A stretch of DNA of 64,000 nucleotides, taken from positions 49,053 to 113,052 of the forward strand of contig CANXME010000305.1 in assembly GCA_948144175.1 (NCBI GenBank). Reading direction: 5' to 3'. Of the stretch, positions 47,357 to 60,900 are shown in pieces (within the stretch, counting starts at the first letter, position 1; every line of letters begins with the position of its first letter). The stretch is from Closterium sp. NIES-65 (taxonomy: Eukaryota; Streptophyta; Zygnematophyceae; Desmidiales; Closteriaceae). The position numbers and the translations under genes were made by a program. The notes under the pieces were generated by a model. That model was given only the letters and a program-made list of their open reading frames with translations. It ran no database searches and was not told where the DNA came from.

Positions 47357-47829
47357 GGGAAGCGCGGGTGAGAATGAGAGTTATGACGAGAATCAATGCA
47401 TGCACGTTACCAGTTAGCGACAGTCGCTGAGACTCGTACCCGCTAAAGAGTCGCTATAGTGGCTGCAAACCATCGTAGGTGTCGTAAGCGGAAGTGATGG
47501 GGAAGAAAGCTTACTAGGCTGACCCAGTTTCATAGTTTTACCTGGTCACTCAGAGAAACTGAATCGGCTGGGTCCGCGCGGGACAAGCTATGGTGACTGG
47601 CGAAGATTGGAGTGCGTGTGGCGAGGCGATGCGAACGCCGCTTTCGCCCTTTTCGCCTTGTGAAGGTTGGAGGTTGGAGTTCTGTAATGAAGTGTACTTG
47701 CGAAAGTTGGATAGAGGCTATTTCGAATTCCGCGAGGCGAAGGTGTTATCACATCAACATTGAAAAGAGGTTCCGGAAGGTGGTTAGGATTGGCGAAATT
47801 TCCATTAACAATTATCCTTTACATTATTA

Positions 47830-50090
47830 CCTATCCCCCCCAACCTCCTCCCCCTACACCAACTCTCCACATCACATTTCTACTGCACCACAAGTCACAT
47901 CCATCATGTGCATGTTATCACCCCCTCAACTTTTTGAGGGCGAACCACGTGAGTCACACCAAGTCTAAATGACAGCGGCAAGCTGGCACTCGGTGGTGTT
48001 GGTCATGGAGTAGCTGTTGCCGTTGCCGAAGCGCAGCTCCTGCACGCAGGGCCGGAAGTCCCACAAGTACGCATACACAATGTTGACTGTCTCCCCGGGA
48101 AGCATCTGCAGAGTGCCGCTAGCACCACGGTTCATGCGCATCTCACAGTACCCCGGCGTCGTCTGCACAAAGATTTCGCCTTGCTGGTACTGCGAGGGGT
48201 TGGGATCGGGGTTGTCGAGGATGCCCTCCCACACGTTGCCGAAGTTGAAGCACTGCCACACACGCAGCGGGCTGGTGATGTTGTAGGCGCAGCCGTTGTA
48301 GAAGGTCATGTTGTAGATGTCGTTGTGCAGGTCGTACGGCCCCAGGTATTGCGACCGAATCGTCACCGCCGTGCGCCCGCAGGCTGGGAAGGGGGAGGGA
48401 GGAGATGTGGAAGGGGGGAAAGAGGAAGGGAATAATGTTATCAGAATTCAGATTGTCACCACCATGCACCCGTACACTAAGCACACAACAGAGGAGGAGG
48501 CAACGGGAGCAGAGGAATGAGAGGCAAGGGGAGCAGGGGAATGAGAGGCAAAGGGAGCAGAGAAATGAGAGACAAGGAGAGCAGAGACAGGTTGTGAGAA
48601 GAAGAAACAGCAGAGCGAAGGAACCAAGGAAGGGAAGAGAGGGAGAGTGGGGAGCAGCGTTGCGTACAGGTGGCGAGGGCCTGGCGGCGGGGGATGTGGT
48701 CGAGGTAGCCGGGCAGAGGCTCGTGGTGAGCGAAGGTCTCAGCCGCCAGAATGCGCGCGCCCTTCCTCTGCTGCCCCGCCGCGCCAGCCACTCCGCCAGG
48801 CGCGGCGCCATCCGTAGGGACGAGGCCCCTGGCGACCTTCATGGCGTCCCGCGCTCCACTCACCGCCGCCGCCAGCAGCCCCACCGCCAGCGCCGCCAGC
48901 ACCAGCACGCGCATGCCAGCCGTCGCCATGAGGAGAGGCGCGGAGATTATAGGAGAGAGGCGAGAAGCGTGAAAGGTTTGGTGAATACCTCAGTGGGAGG
49001 AGTAGTGGGAGCACTGGGCGAGCTGATGAATTGCTGACGGCCCATCATGGCTGTTTTATAGGAGGGGATAGACCGGGTGATGCGGGGCACGGATGATGCT
49101 AAGAGACGGTTTCTCTCCTCTGGCACGGAGGAGGAATCGCCCTTCCTGCTGCAGCTGCTGGTGTTGGAGCTGAGGAGCCATCAATGCTGCGGCAATGGAG
49201 GAGGTGAGAAGTCAGGACGGCACGGCAAGAGTCACTGTTGATTGCCATGCTGCCTGCAGAAATCGTTCCTCTCACATCGCCACTGCTAAACTGTTCCTCT
49301 CCTCGTGCCCACTTGGAATTCCCGCTGAGAACATCCGCTTTGAGCGGCCGCTGCTGCGCATAGGAAGCTGCCGTGAGACACGGAGGACGACATGCCAATG
49401 GTCGGCAGAAAGAGTTCCAGCTGATCTGCGACGCTCCAGATCTCGCCGACACGTGAGACACGTGTGCGAAATGTCAATGGACGCCAATCGTCCTGCGAAT
49501 GCTCCAAATCTGCCGCGCGGCTCAGAACTTGCGAATTGATGTGCTGTCGGGACGCAGAGATTTCAATCGGCGGCTCGATCTGCGTCAAAACAACCATGGG
49601 AACCGACAGCGACACGGGCGTGGAAGTCCGTTGCCTTGAACGGATCGATCGACGGTTAAACCAAACGACTGCATGCGATTCGCCAGATCGGAATCAGCCA
49701 CGCTCCCATTTCGTCGAAGCTCCTCTGACCAACCAGTCCCTTTGGTCGAGCTTGGGGACAGTTAACCGGCTGTCTGCGAGTCTAACGACATGCAGCAGTC
49801 GAATCGCGAACGACATGGTGGTTGCCCTACTGAACAACGGCTTTCCAGCATTTCAGACGGTTAGGCTGCTGTCTGGTCGGAGTAGTGTGCGTGTCGCTTT
49901 GTCGCTTGATGGTTCTACGAGCAACTAATTGGTTGGCTTGGCAACCTAGAAAATACCGCAAGCTGGTTTTGGTGGAGGGTGGTGTCTATTGGTGTGCCTC
50001 GGGCAAAACGGTTATTGCAGCATCACGAAGCCTAGATTCGCACAAACGAATTTCGGCGAAAGTCATATGGATACGAAGAATATCAGGGCG
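47830..50090. repeat. Segmental duplication, copy B
   Basis: Counterpart of 34790-37140, same orientation, about 13 kb away. The promoter half has diverged more than the gene. Confidence 0.85.
47965..48929 (-). CDS. Secreted six-cysteine protein of unknown family, copy B
   Basis: Exons 48929-48668 and 48383-47965 have exactly the lengths and phases of copy A and give 226 residues. The signal peptide is identical; the six cysteines and three sequons are kept (NVT is NIT here). Differences are few and conservative (SDG to TDG, TTV to TAV, NAW to NVW) apart from the last residues (AVI against QTI). The intron is about 120 bp shorter because it lacks the exon-2 relic of copy A. The strong coding conservation beside a diverging flank suggests both copies are under selection. 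Function unknown. Confidence 0.85.
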
Positions 50091-50508
50091 TTAGTCTCTG
50101 AACGAATTTTGGTTTACGACGCTGCCGACTGGAAACTACTGTAACCTTGCTCACCTTGCATATCTGACAAGCCTCATCTTTCACCGAAGTTAACTTCGCC
50201 GTAATCCATCAACCATCTCATATCGAACACGCTTGTAGGAAAAATGTTGGAACACACAGTGTTTAGCGAATCCCAACTTGAAGAGAACCAAGACTAGCGA
50301 AGCGAGAACACCTTGTATAGAGCACATGAGACAAGACAAGCACACCAACCAGATATCACACTACGTACATGAGTGGGTACTAGAACCCAGTCAGCAAAGC
50401 CATTCAGAAGCCCACCACCTGCTCAATGAGCACAGACATCTCCTCCCCTTCCTCCTCTCCCTTGCTCTTCCTGGGCGGCAGGATGCCAAACTCGCTCTGC
50501 CGGGTGGC

Positions 50509-52952
50509 CTACAGCTTCTCCAGAAGCTTCTCATCGGCGTTGAAGGCGGCGCGCTGCACGGAGGCAGGCAGCGTGCGCCACACCGAGTTAGTCCCCGCCA
50601 GGAACCCCTGCTGGAAGCGGCTCTTGGGAATCATGGCAATGCACTCCAGACCCTCCCCGTATGCCAGCTGCACATGCAATGAGGGGAGACCAGGGGAATC
50701 TGTTATCAACGGCCCTCAAAAACAGGCTCTTGGGAATCATGGCAATGACATAGGCAATCTGGGCAAAAATACAAATGGGGAGAGGGGCAGAGGGAAAGGG
50801 GACAAGATCAAGATGCTGTGCTACTGCAGCAGAACACAGCAGAGCACAGCTTCAGTGAGCAAGCAAACGTTCCTTTCCACTCATAGCAGAGTGTGGGAAG
50901 CCAGCGGGCATGACCACCAAGTCACCCTCCTTCACATCGTGCCTGCCATCCGGATACACCATCTCCACCCGCCCCTTGCCCTTGGCTTGGTCACATACAC
51001 CATCGCCGCTGCATTCGCCAGCCACGCTGGCGCCGTCATGGCGTTGCCCTCCAGGCTGAAGCACGCCACTGCAAAGCCCACTTTGCGGAATGCCGGCAGC
51101 TTGTACCCGTTGGCTGCCGTGACCGTGCCGCCGCGCTTCACGTAGATGTCCGGCTGGCGGGCCTTGAGGTTGTAGGAGAAGTCTGCAAAGATGCTCACAC
51201 CAGGTTTTGCTCCCTTGCCAAAGTGTGGCTGATCGTTTCCCCCATATGCCTCCTCCTCCTCCCACTCATTCTCCTCTGCCTCCTCCGCCTCCTCCTCCGC
51301 CTCATTCCCATTCTCATTCCCATTCCCATTCTCAGTCTCTTTCTCATTCTCATTCTCCTCCTCATCCTCCTTCCCATAGTTTTCCAGCTCTGCCCGAAGC
51401 TGCGGAGTGACTTTGACAAATACGCTTTCCTGCTGCGCCTGCAGCAGCTGCTGCACCTCCCCCTCCTCCACGTCCCACGCCTGAGCCAGCAGGTCGTGGC
51501 TGGTTAGGAGGAGGTATGCGGGGAAGGGGTGAGAATGGGAAAGGGGAGGGAGTGGGGGAGAACTGACAAAAGAACAATAACTATAATGTTACATTCACAA
51601 AGAGCTAACGTGGGAGTCAATTACCTAGTCTCATGTCACCTGAAGCCGCGGCGAACTCACCTGAAGCCGTGTAGAATGCTTCCGAAATTCTCCTTATGCG
51701 CGCCCATGAGGTGGAAGGCGGTGTAGCGGCCGGCAGCACTTGGCGCGCCCTTGGAGGTGTTAGCGGCATGGGAAGTATCGGCCACGGAGAGCACCTGAAA
51801 CGGCTGCTGGCCGTTGTTCCAAATCCACCGTGCCCACCCCCGGGGAATCGCAAAGGCGTCTCCCTCCCTCAGCCGCCTGAACAGTGCAGAACCAGGGGAC
51901 GCATGGCATGGAGCAGACAGAAACGGCTGCTGAGGTGGACGCAAACAGATGTAGGCGGAACAAGAAACGCAAGCGAGAGGGAAGGTTCGAGACAAAGAGT
52001 TGACTTGATGCACCGTTCCTACAGGTGACGGTGCTGATATGGGGTCCCATGAGACAAAGGTTCTTAAGGCTACCTGAGATTCGTTGGTGCTCCCATGGGG
52101 CTGATAAGGCCTGCCATAGCCTCGCCCTTCAACACGTAATAGGCCTGATGAATACGCACAAGGCATGGTGAGAGAAGAAGGCACGTGAGAGAGGAATGCG
52201 GGGTGAGGGCACGGTGAGGGCACGGTGAGGGCACGGTGAGGGCACGGTGAGGGCACGGTGAGGGCACGGTGAGGGCACGGTGAGGGCACGGTGAGGGCAC
52301 GGTGAGGGCACGGTGAGGGCACGGTGAGGGCACGGTGAGGGCACGGTGAGGGCACGGTGAGGGCACGGTGAGGGCACGCACCAGCAGAGCAAGTCTTCGA
52401 ATCATCCAGTGACAAACCAGCACCAGCAGAGCAAGTCATGAAGCGGGAGAGAACAAAATCACAGAGAATATGTTGCTTTGCAATGGTACCTGCGGGGAGT
52501 TGGCATATAGTGGCAGCTCAAGGAACTGGCTCTGCACTGTTATCAGCGCCGCCGCCACATGCGCTTCCTGGAAGTATGGCAGGAAGAGAAAGGGACATAT
52601 CACGAGTTCCCCTCAATTTGTCCAGCAAAGAAAAAAAAAAGAAAAATGACAAAGAAACAAGTACAGGCTTGGGTAAACAAACGAAGGCCAAGTTCCGCGA
52701 CCACATAATCACAGGCAGATTGAGAGGCGTTGCCTGCTGCTGCCTGAAAGGCGTTCCCTCACTCACCTGCAGCTGCTTAAAATCTTCGTTCCACACCTCC
52801 ACGCTCCCTCCGCTGCCCCGGACCCTCTCCCCGGGCTGCCCGGGAAGAAAATCCTGCTCCTGCTCCTTTGCGAAGGCACCCACCAGCAGCGCCACTAGCA
52901 GCGTCGCGAGCAGCGACCCCAGCAGCGCCAGCACAATCTCGAGCCTCCCCAT
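50509..52952 (-). CDS. Membrane-anchored vicilin-like bicupin protein, coding disrupted
   Basis: Exons, 5' to 3': 52952-52767, 52567-52490, 52144-52074, 51876-51661, 51499 to about 50900, and 50667-50509. The N-terminus has a signal anchor (EIVLALLGSLLATLLVALLV). The first cupin reads AALITVQSQFLELPLYANSP, YYVLKGEAMAGLISP and EGDAFAIPRGWARWIWNNG. A 45-residue Glu/Asn-rich insert follows. The second cupin reads NAAAMVYVTK, GRVEMVYPDGRHDVKEGDLV and GEGLECIAMIPKSRF, ending FLAGTNSVWRTLPASVQRAA. The order and motifs match 7S-globulin/vicilin-like proteins of plants. Two oddities: after MVYVTK (near 50990) the homology continues in another frame, and after FNADEKLLEKL a TAG is followed by open, plausible C-terminal sequence (ATRQSEFGILPPRKSK). 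The splice between the last two exons is also unclear. It may be a pseudogene or carry consensus errors. No enzymatic role is implied. Confidence 0.75.
52198..52380. repeat. 11-bp minisatellite in a bicupin intron
   Basis: About 16 perfect copies of GGTGAGGGCAC. Confidence 0.95.
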
Positions 52953-52967
52953 GCTAGCTCGGCTCGG

Positions 52968-53125
52968 CCCACTACCGCCGTTCAAGAAGCCCCAGCCCGA
53001 GTGCAAGGCGGTCGCAGAAAAAACCAGCCCGACTAGTTCGGCCCACGCCTTGCTGCTCACGCCTTCCTGCCCACTACCGCTGTTCAAGAAGCCTCAGGCT
53101 GAGCACAAGGCGGTCGCAGAGAGAA
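52968..53125. repeat. Tandem duplication upstream of the bicupin gene
   Basis: Two ~75-bp copies sharing CCACTACCGC.GTTCAAGAAG and AAGGCGGTCGCAGA. It lies just before the start codon, in the promoter or 5' UTR. Confidence 0.75.
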
Positions 53126-53129
53126 CAGC

Positions 53130-54209
53130 TCAACCACTCGATCGATGAATAAAAAAAAATGGCGCGAATTTCTCACGCAAGCGTCATCAGAATCGCTACG
53201 AAAAAGACTCCTTCCTCAAAGCGCTACAGGGTATTCCTTAGACTTCTTAAAGGATGATGGCCGGATGGATTCGCTACGAGCAAGACGCCGACCCGAAAGC
53301 CGCGCTAGGGGATGTAGACGCACGCGAGTCGAGCGTGGTGAGGAGGCGGCGCGAATCAAGTCTTATCAAGTCGAGCGTGGTCCGTCCGTCCGTCCGACTC
53401 GCTCACGGCGGACGACCTCGGGTTTCCGCCGCCATCGCCGCAGCGGAACCCGCGCAGCGGCGGGGCGGCCTCTTCGCATCCGTCCATGCAGCCCCGCGTC
53501 GACTCGCCGGCGATGCGCGCCGGGTCCGCTCCTCTCCATCTCGCCATGCGGAGGCATCTCCATACCAGCACGCCCGCCGGTCATGTGACACAATAACATG
53601 TAGAGGCTGGTATGAAAGCATGTAACATGAAGGTATGTAGAGGCTGGTATGACAGAGGCGTGTGGTGCGGAGGAATGCCTGGCGGCATGGATTGAGATGC
53701 GCGTGGAGGCACATCAAGAAACAAACTAACAGAATTGCATACGAACAAGAGTGGAAAAAATCAGTAAAGATTGTCCTCATTTTATCTTTCGTTACAAGTG
53801 CCTGAAAAGCCACAAAATCAGCCCCAGACAACTAGATAACAGCTCAGCTTTCCAAACCGTGACAGCAGCCTAACACATTATTGTTCACCCCAAGATTGGT
53901 GTAGCTGAAGCATCACCACTTCTTAATCAGCTGTACCTGCAAGTGTCCCCTGTAACTGTAACCTGCACTCATAACGAAACACTTACCCACCCGCCATCCA
54001 TGCATAGCCATCTAACGGATGCTAGCCTTCATCGCATCAAAGCCCTCAACCCAGCTGCAAGCATCACCACTTCTTAATCAAATGTAGCTAGCGGCAAGTA
54101 TACCCTGTAGCCTGCACTCCAGAAATCCTGTCAACCCCCAGACACAACCATCAAGCGGATGCTAACCATCATCACCGCATCAAACCCCTCGTGATCCCAG
54201 CAGCCTTCT
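53130..54209. other. Spacer between the bicupin gene and SEC31
   Basis: No gene recognised. It holds a short duplication (ATGTAGAGGCTGGTATGA at about 53597 and 53635) and two ~140-bp tandem copies at 53905-54058 and 54059-54195 (GCATCACCACTTCTTAATCA, ACGGATGCTA) that run into the 3' end of SEC31. Confidence 0.55.
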
Positions 54210-56338
54210 CATCCCAGCTGTTGTCTTGTCTTGATAACGCTCTTGAGCGCCGTGAGCCACACGCCACACTCCTCCCAGTCCTTGGTCGTCAGATCCACCT
54301 GTCGTTGAGTGAGCAAGTGAAGAGGAGGGAGGTGTGAGAGGGGGGAGGGGGAGCGGTAAGGGAGGGGAGCGCATGTGTGTGTTTTTTCATGCTGGAAGGA
54401 GGGGATATGTGTCTGTGCGTGTGTATACGCTGGGGGAGAAAAATGTGAGTGGTCTTGTCAAAGTGCAACACCTCACATATATCCATCCACCTCTTACCAC
54501 CGCTCTCCACCCACCTGGATGTGCAGAGCAGTGGCATAGTCCCCGGCATCCAGAGCAGCACAGAGTGGCCCCAGCTTGCCAGCTACGGAGGGCGACACAT
54601 CGCGCTGGTTGAGGCGCTGCAGCAGCAGCCCGAGCTTCTTGCTGTTGGCGTCCATCTCCCTCTTCTTCCCCGCATTGCCCTGCGCCGCCACCGCCGCTGC
54701 CACCTCCTTGTACACCCTCCCCAGCGTGCCTGCCACTGGGCGCAGCTCAGCTGGGGCGAGAGGGAGAGAGGGGGAGAGAGGGAGAGAGGGGGAGAGGGGA
54801 GGGAGAGCAGCACACACCCGGTTCAAGAGCTATCAATAGCCAGCTTGTCTCAAAGAAGCACACTCACGGGCCACGCCGTGGAGGGGGTGGGGGGGGAGAA
54901 GGAGAGACGAGAGAGGGCCGGCAAAGCAGCACATTCACAGGGCACGTTGTGGGAGGGAGGGTGGGGAGGGGGATGAAAGACGAGAGAGGGCATGCAAAGC
55001 AGCACATCCGGTTTTTTTCGAAACCCAGCTTGTCTCAAAGCAGGGAGATCTGAGAAAGCAGGCAGGGAGGCACACTCTTGGGCCAAATCGTGTGGGGGAG
55101 GAGGGGAAGACGAGAGGCGAGAGACGAGAGAGGCGGGCTGGCAATAAAAAAAGAAAACTCACGGGCCACGTTGGAGGTGTCGGCTGTTTGCACCGTGGGC
55201 GGCGGGGCGGGCGGCGCAGCCTCGGGAGCAGCGGGGGCGGGTGCAGCCGCAGCAGGAGCAGCAGCAGCAGCCCCAGGCGGACCCACAGCAGCAACACCAG
55301 GGGGGCGCACGCCAGGAGGGGGACCAGTGGGGCGCATCATGGGGGCAGCGCCAGGGGGGGGAACCCCGGGGGGAAGCACCCCAGGGGGGGGTGCGCCAGG
55401 GGGGAAGACTCCAGGGGGAGGGGCGGTGGGGGCCATGCCGGGAGGGGGGCCGGTGGGCATGCGGTGGGCAGGAGGGGGAGCTACTGGGGTGAAGGCCACT
55501 GGGCGGGGTCCCTGTGCTGCCCGTGCTGCTGGTGGCGGCTGCGTGGGCATCATCATTCCCGGCTGATGGGGGGAGGTGGGGTGGTGGTTGGGAGGGGAGG
55601 GGAGGGGAGGGGAGGGGTGGGGGGGGGAGAAGTGTTGGTTGGAAAGGTTGGGTTGAAGGCTATGGGGCGGGGTCCCTGTGCTGCCCGTGCTACTGGTGGC
55701 GGCTGCGAGGACATCATCGTTCCCGGCTGATGGGGGGAGGTGGAGGTTGGAAGGGATTAGGAGGAGTGTGGGTTGGTTGGGAAGGAGGACGTGAAGGACG
55801 AGAGAAAATACAAGCAATTGGTTAAGAGCGGTGAGAATGGGGGAAGATGGAGTGGGACGGAAAGACTTACTGGAGGGCCGGAGGGCATGTGATGTGTGGA
55901 TGGAGGCGGGGCGGCCACAGGCGGGGGAGCAACAGGCATGAAGGACGGCTGGGGAGGGGTGGTAAGGATAAGAACAGAAGCAAGCACAGCAACAGGGGTT
56001 TAGGGCAAGAGAGAGATAAGCAGAGGAAACGAAGTGCATGAGAAGAATCGAGCCCCAAACCCCTGAGCTGGTAAGGAGTACCGACACTCAGTCCAGAAAA
56101 TCACCTGCAGCTGTGACTTTCGCACGCTCCCTCCCTGCGCTACTACCCCAGCAGCAGGTGAGCAGAGGGCAGAAGCACAGCAAACCACATAGATGTATTG
56201 TCATGGCAGGAGCTCACCTGTGCGCCTGGTGCTGCCTGCCCTGCTGCCATGGGCTGCATGGGCTGCATGGGTGGGGGGTGCTGCGGCATGGCCACACCCG
56301 GGGGCGGTGCAGTGGGCATGAACATGTGTGGCCTTGCT

Positions 56339-56403
<65 letters not shown>

Positions 56404-56446
56404 ATACTGCTGCTGCTGCACCTGCTGCTGTTGCTGTTGCTGTTGA

Positions 56447-56488
<42 letters not shown>

Positions 56489-56917
56489 AGTTGCTGCTGC
56501 TGTGCATAGGACTGAGCAGGAGGAGCAACGGGCTGAGGCTGATATGTGGATGCATAGGAGGTTTGCGGATGCCGTTGCTGGGGCTGATGCTGCTGCGGCG
56601 GCTGCTGCGGGCGAGGTGGGGTGTGTGTGATCGGCTGCTGTGGCTGCTGCGGGGCCGCCTGGGCAGGTGCTGGTGACTGAAGATGGAAAACGGAGAGGTG
56701 CGAATCGTGATCAGGACATGGAAATGGGAGACAGCGGAAGGAAGAGAGGAGAGCGGAGCACGGGAAGGGGAGAACGGGGAAGGGTGAGGGGAGAACGGAA
56801 ATCGGAAAAGGGAGGAAGGAAAAGGGACACCAGACAAAAAAGGCTAACAGCTTACTAGGGGTGTAGAGCTGGTACTAAGAAGAGTGAGCATAAGCAGCAG
56901 TATCTGCTGACTAACAG

Positions 56918-56956
<39 letters not shown>

Positions 56957-57636
56957 GCAGCAGCATTGTGGCCAGTTTTTGAGTCGACTAAAAAATAAGC
57001 AGCAGCATCTGCTGCCTAACAGACAGCAGCAGCAGCATTGTGGGCAACAACAAATGCCGGGCAGGAGATGAGGCAGGTACATGCCTGATAGTACGAAGGC
57101 TGAGCAGGCGCAACAGCAAATGCTGATTGCTGTGTGGCATACGGCTTGGCAGCAGCAGCAGCAGCAGTGGTGGTGGTGGTGGAGCCAACAGGCACATCGA
57201 CAGACGTGAAGGGGAAGGGCGGGGCCGGCTGTGAGGGGTCCACGACAACTGCGGTGAGTGGCATGGCATGGACGAGGCAAGGAGTTTGGTGAGTGAACTG
57301 AATGCACAAGAGGATGCAATGCAAATGTGGCGCTCTGGTTCTGATCTCCCACCAATGAGGTGGTTTTTGAGGCGCCGCCTCAAAAACCACCTCCAAGACA
57401 GGGTTCTGATCTCCCACCAATCTGCAGCGATTGGACCTCCCCATCCCCCTCGTAAGGCACACACACAGATGAACACTGTCCTAAGGCCACACACACACAC
57501 ACGCACCCAACCACCCACCCACCACACACAGGGGCACCCACCCACCCAAACACACACACACACACACCCACACACATGCACCCACCCACCCAAACACACA
57601 CACACATACACACACACACACATGCACCCACCCACC

Positions 57637-57680
<44 letters not shown>

Positions 57681-57768
57681 CACCCACCCACCCAAACACA
57701 CACACACACACACACACATGCATCCACCCACCCAAACACACACACACACACACATGCACCCACCCATC

Positions 57769-57816
<48 letters not shown>

Positions 57817-57860
57817 CACCCACCCACCCCCACCCAAACAAACACACACACACACGCACG

Positions 57861-57939
<79 letters not shown>

Positions 57940-60900
57940 GCAGCAACCCACCGAGTCCGCTGCGGTAGATGCGCTCCTTCAAGGCAGCAGCAGCCGTGGC
58001 AGCCTCGGCCACACTCGGGTCATTCACACTCTCCTCCCACGGAGGCAGAAGAGACAACAGATGCTGTGCCGCCGCCGCCCGGCCCTGGGCCGCCAGTACC
58101 GTTGCGTACTCTGAGACGAGCGACGCCGCCCACCTGCCGCCGACCCTGCTTTGTCCTGTAGCCAAGCCCAGCACCACTGCCTTCTCAATAAGATCCTGGA
58201 TTTGATCGAGGAAATAAAAAGGGAGAAAGGGGGGAAAAGGGGGAGGGGGGGGGGGGAATGGAGGCAGCAAAAGTAGTTACGATCTACACCTTGTACTTAC
58301 AATGACCCTTCTTCCCATTCCAATCCGCTGCTTCTAGCACCACTTCAGCTTAAAACTCATCTGAAGGTGCGGCAGAGCTGGAATAATTGTTCTGGCAACC
58401 GGGGTGGGGCCAAAACGTTGACCTTGACTGCCACGGATGACAGAACACCCACACAAGGACACTAGACTCTAGACTTTGCAGGTGCAGCAAGGGTGGGGAG
58501 GCCTGGGAAGGCTGTTCGTGCAGCAGGGTGGAGGCCCAGTTGTCCACCACTCGGTCAATGGATCCCGCACACATGAAGCACAGCGTAGCCCTGGCGCCTC
58601 AAAAGCCATCCATGCATAGTAGTCCCTAGAGCGAACTCACTTGCAGGTGCGGCAGGGGCGGGGACCCCTGTGAGGGCTGCAGGCGGGAGGCCCAGATGTC
58701 GACGACTCGGTCAATGGAGCCCGCACACATGAAGCACAGCGTTGCCGCCTGCCACTGCCCCGCCGCTTCGAGCCGTGCTGCCAGCTCGTCACACAACACG
58801 GACCACTCGTGGCTTGGCGCATACTGTGAGAAGGGAAGGGGGTGGTGACACGAATGGTGAAAAGGGAAAAGAGTGGGGCGAATGGAAAGGGGTGCTTCCA
58901 ACCGCGCTGCCAGCTCGTCACACAACACCGACCACTTGTGGCTCGGTGCGTACTGTGGGCGCAGGGGAGGAGTGGGGGGGGGGGGGGGGGAAGTTGAGAC
59001 GTCCTAGAAGAAAAGAAAACAGCGTTGCCGCCTGCCACTGCCCCGGTTGCCTCCAGCCGTGCTGCCAGCTCATCACACAACACTGACCACTCATGGCTTG
59101 GCGCGTACTGTGAGGGCAGGGGCGGGAGGAAGAGTGGAGAGGAGAAGGGAGGTGGAGTGGAAACGGATGGAGAAGAGGCGAGGAGAGTGGGAGAATGGGA
59201 AGGGGGGGGCACGGAGCAGTCATGTATTCTGTGCAACAGTGCGAGGAGAGAAGCAGCTACCAGAGAGAAAAGAGAGTGTGCAATGAAGGTCAGAATTTAA
59301 TCAGCAAGAGGAGAATGAGGGGCTGACAGTGCAGCGCATGGCTTACAGTGCAGCGCATGGCTGACAGTGCAGCGCATGGCTTACAGTGCAGCGCATGGCT
59401 GACAGTGCAGCGCATGTCTTACAGTGCAGCGCATGCTTACAGTGCAGCGCATGGCTTACAGTGCAGCGCATGGCTTACAGTGCAGCGCATGGCTTACAGT
59501 GCAGCGCATGGCTTACAGTGCAGCGCATGGCTTACAGTGCAGCGCATGGCTTACAGTGCAGCGCATGGCTTACAGTGCAGCGCATGGCTTACAGTGCAGC
59601 GCATGGCTTACAGTGCAGCGCATGGCTGACAGTGCAGCGCATGGCTTACAGTGCAGCGCATGGCTTACAGTGCAGCGCATGGCTTACAGTGCAGCGCATG
59701 GCTTACAGTGCAGCGCATGGCTTACAGTGCAGCGCATGGCTTACAGTGCAGCGCATGGCTTACAGTGCAGCGCATGGCTTACAGTGCAGCGCATGGCTTT
59801 ACAGTGCAGCGCATGGCTTACAGTGCAGCGCATGGCTTACAGTGCAGCGCATGGCTTACAGTGCAGCGCATGGCTTACAGTGCAGCGCATGGCTTACAGT
59901 GCAGCGCATGGCTTACAGTGCAGCGCATGCTTACAGTGCAGCGCATGGCTTACAGGCAGCGCATGGCTTACAGTGCAGCGCATGGCTTACAGTGCAGCGC
60001 ATGGCTTACAGTGCAGGCGCATGGCTTACAGTGCAGCGCATGGCTTACAGTGCAGCGCATGGGCTTACAGTGCAGCGCATGGCTTACAGTGCAGCGCATG
60101 GCTTACAGTGCAGCGCATGGCTTACAGGGCAGCGCATGGCTTACAGTGCAGCGCATGGCTTACAGTGCAGCGCATGGCTTACAGTGCAGCGCATGGCTTA
60201 CAGTGCAGCGCATGGCTTACAGTGCAGCGCAATGGCTTACAGTGCAGCGCATGGCTTACAGGGCAAGCGCATGGGCTTACAGTGCAGCGCATGGCTTACA
60301 GTGCAGCGCATGGCTTACAGTGCAGAGCATGGCTTACAGTGCAGCGGCATGGCTTACAGTGCAGCGCATGGCTTACAGTGCAGCGCATGGCTTACAGTGC
60401 AGCGCATGGCTTACAGTGCAGCGCATGGCTTACAGTGCAGCGCATGGCTTACAGTGCAGAGCATGGCTTACAGTGCAGCGCATGGCTTACAGTGCAGGAG
60501 CATGCGAGTGTTTCCCGCCAGTCAGAGAGCGGCTGTGACGCCACGAGCCCTCTGATGTCACTCGCCACCACCGCTCCCAGGCAGCTGTGGACCAAGATAG
60601 GGTGGAAGGGGGTGGAGGGGAGGAGAGGGGACGAGGGTTAAAGCATGGGAAAGAGGGTTGAAGGAGGCTGTGACGCCACGAGCCCTCTGATTGCCGCTCG
60701 CCACCACCGCTCCCAGTAGCTGCATCTCCACCACATGGGGGGAGGGAGGGGGAGCGGAGAGGGGGGGTGGGAAGTGGAAACGAACGAGGGTTAAGAATGG
60801 GAAAGGAGGGAAAAGGGCTGCGATGCCACGAGCCCTCTAATGTCACTCGAGCACACGAGCCTCAGCACACTAGCGGCATTAGAGGGCTCGTGGCGTCGCA

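Noticed and set aside
57481-57968. Cys/Val and His/Thr-rich frames across the CA tract
   Set aside because: Translation products of (CA)n; no coding evidence.
59348-60641. Long open frames encoding a 19-residue periodic peptide ([13 protein letters not shown]...)
   Set aside because: They are produced by the 19-bp minisatellite, which stays open in all three plus-strand frames; the array lies in a SEC31 intron on the other strand.
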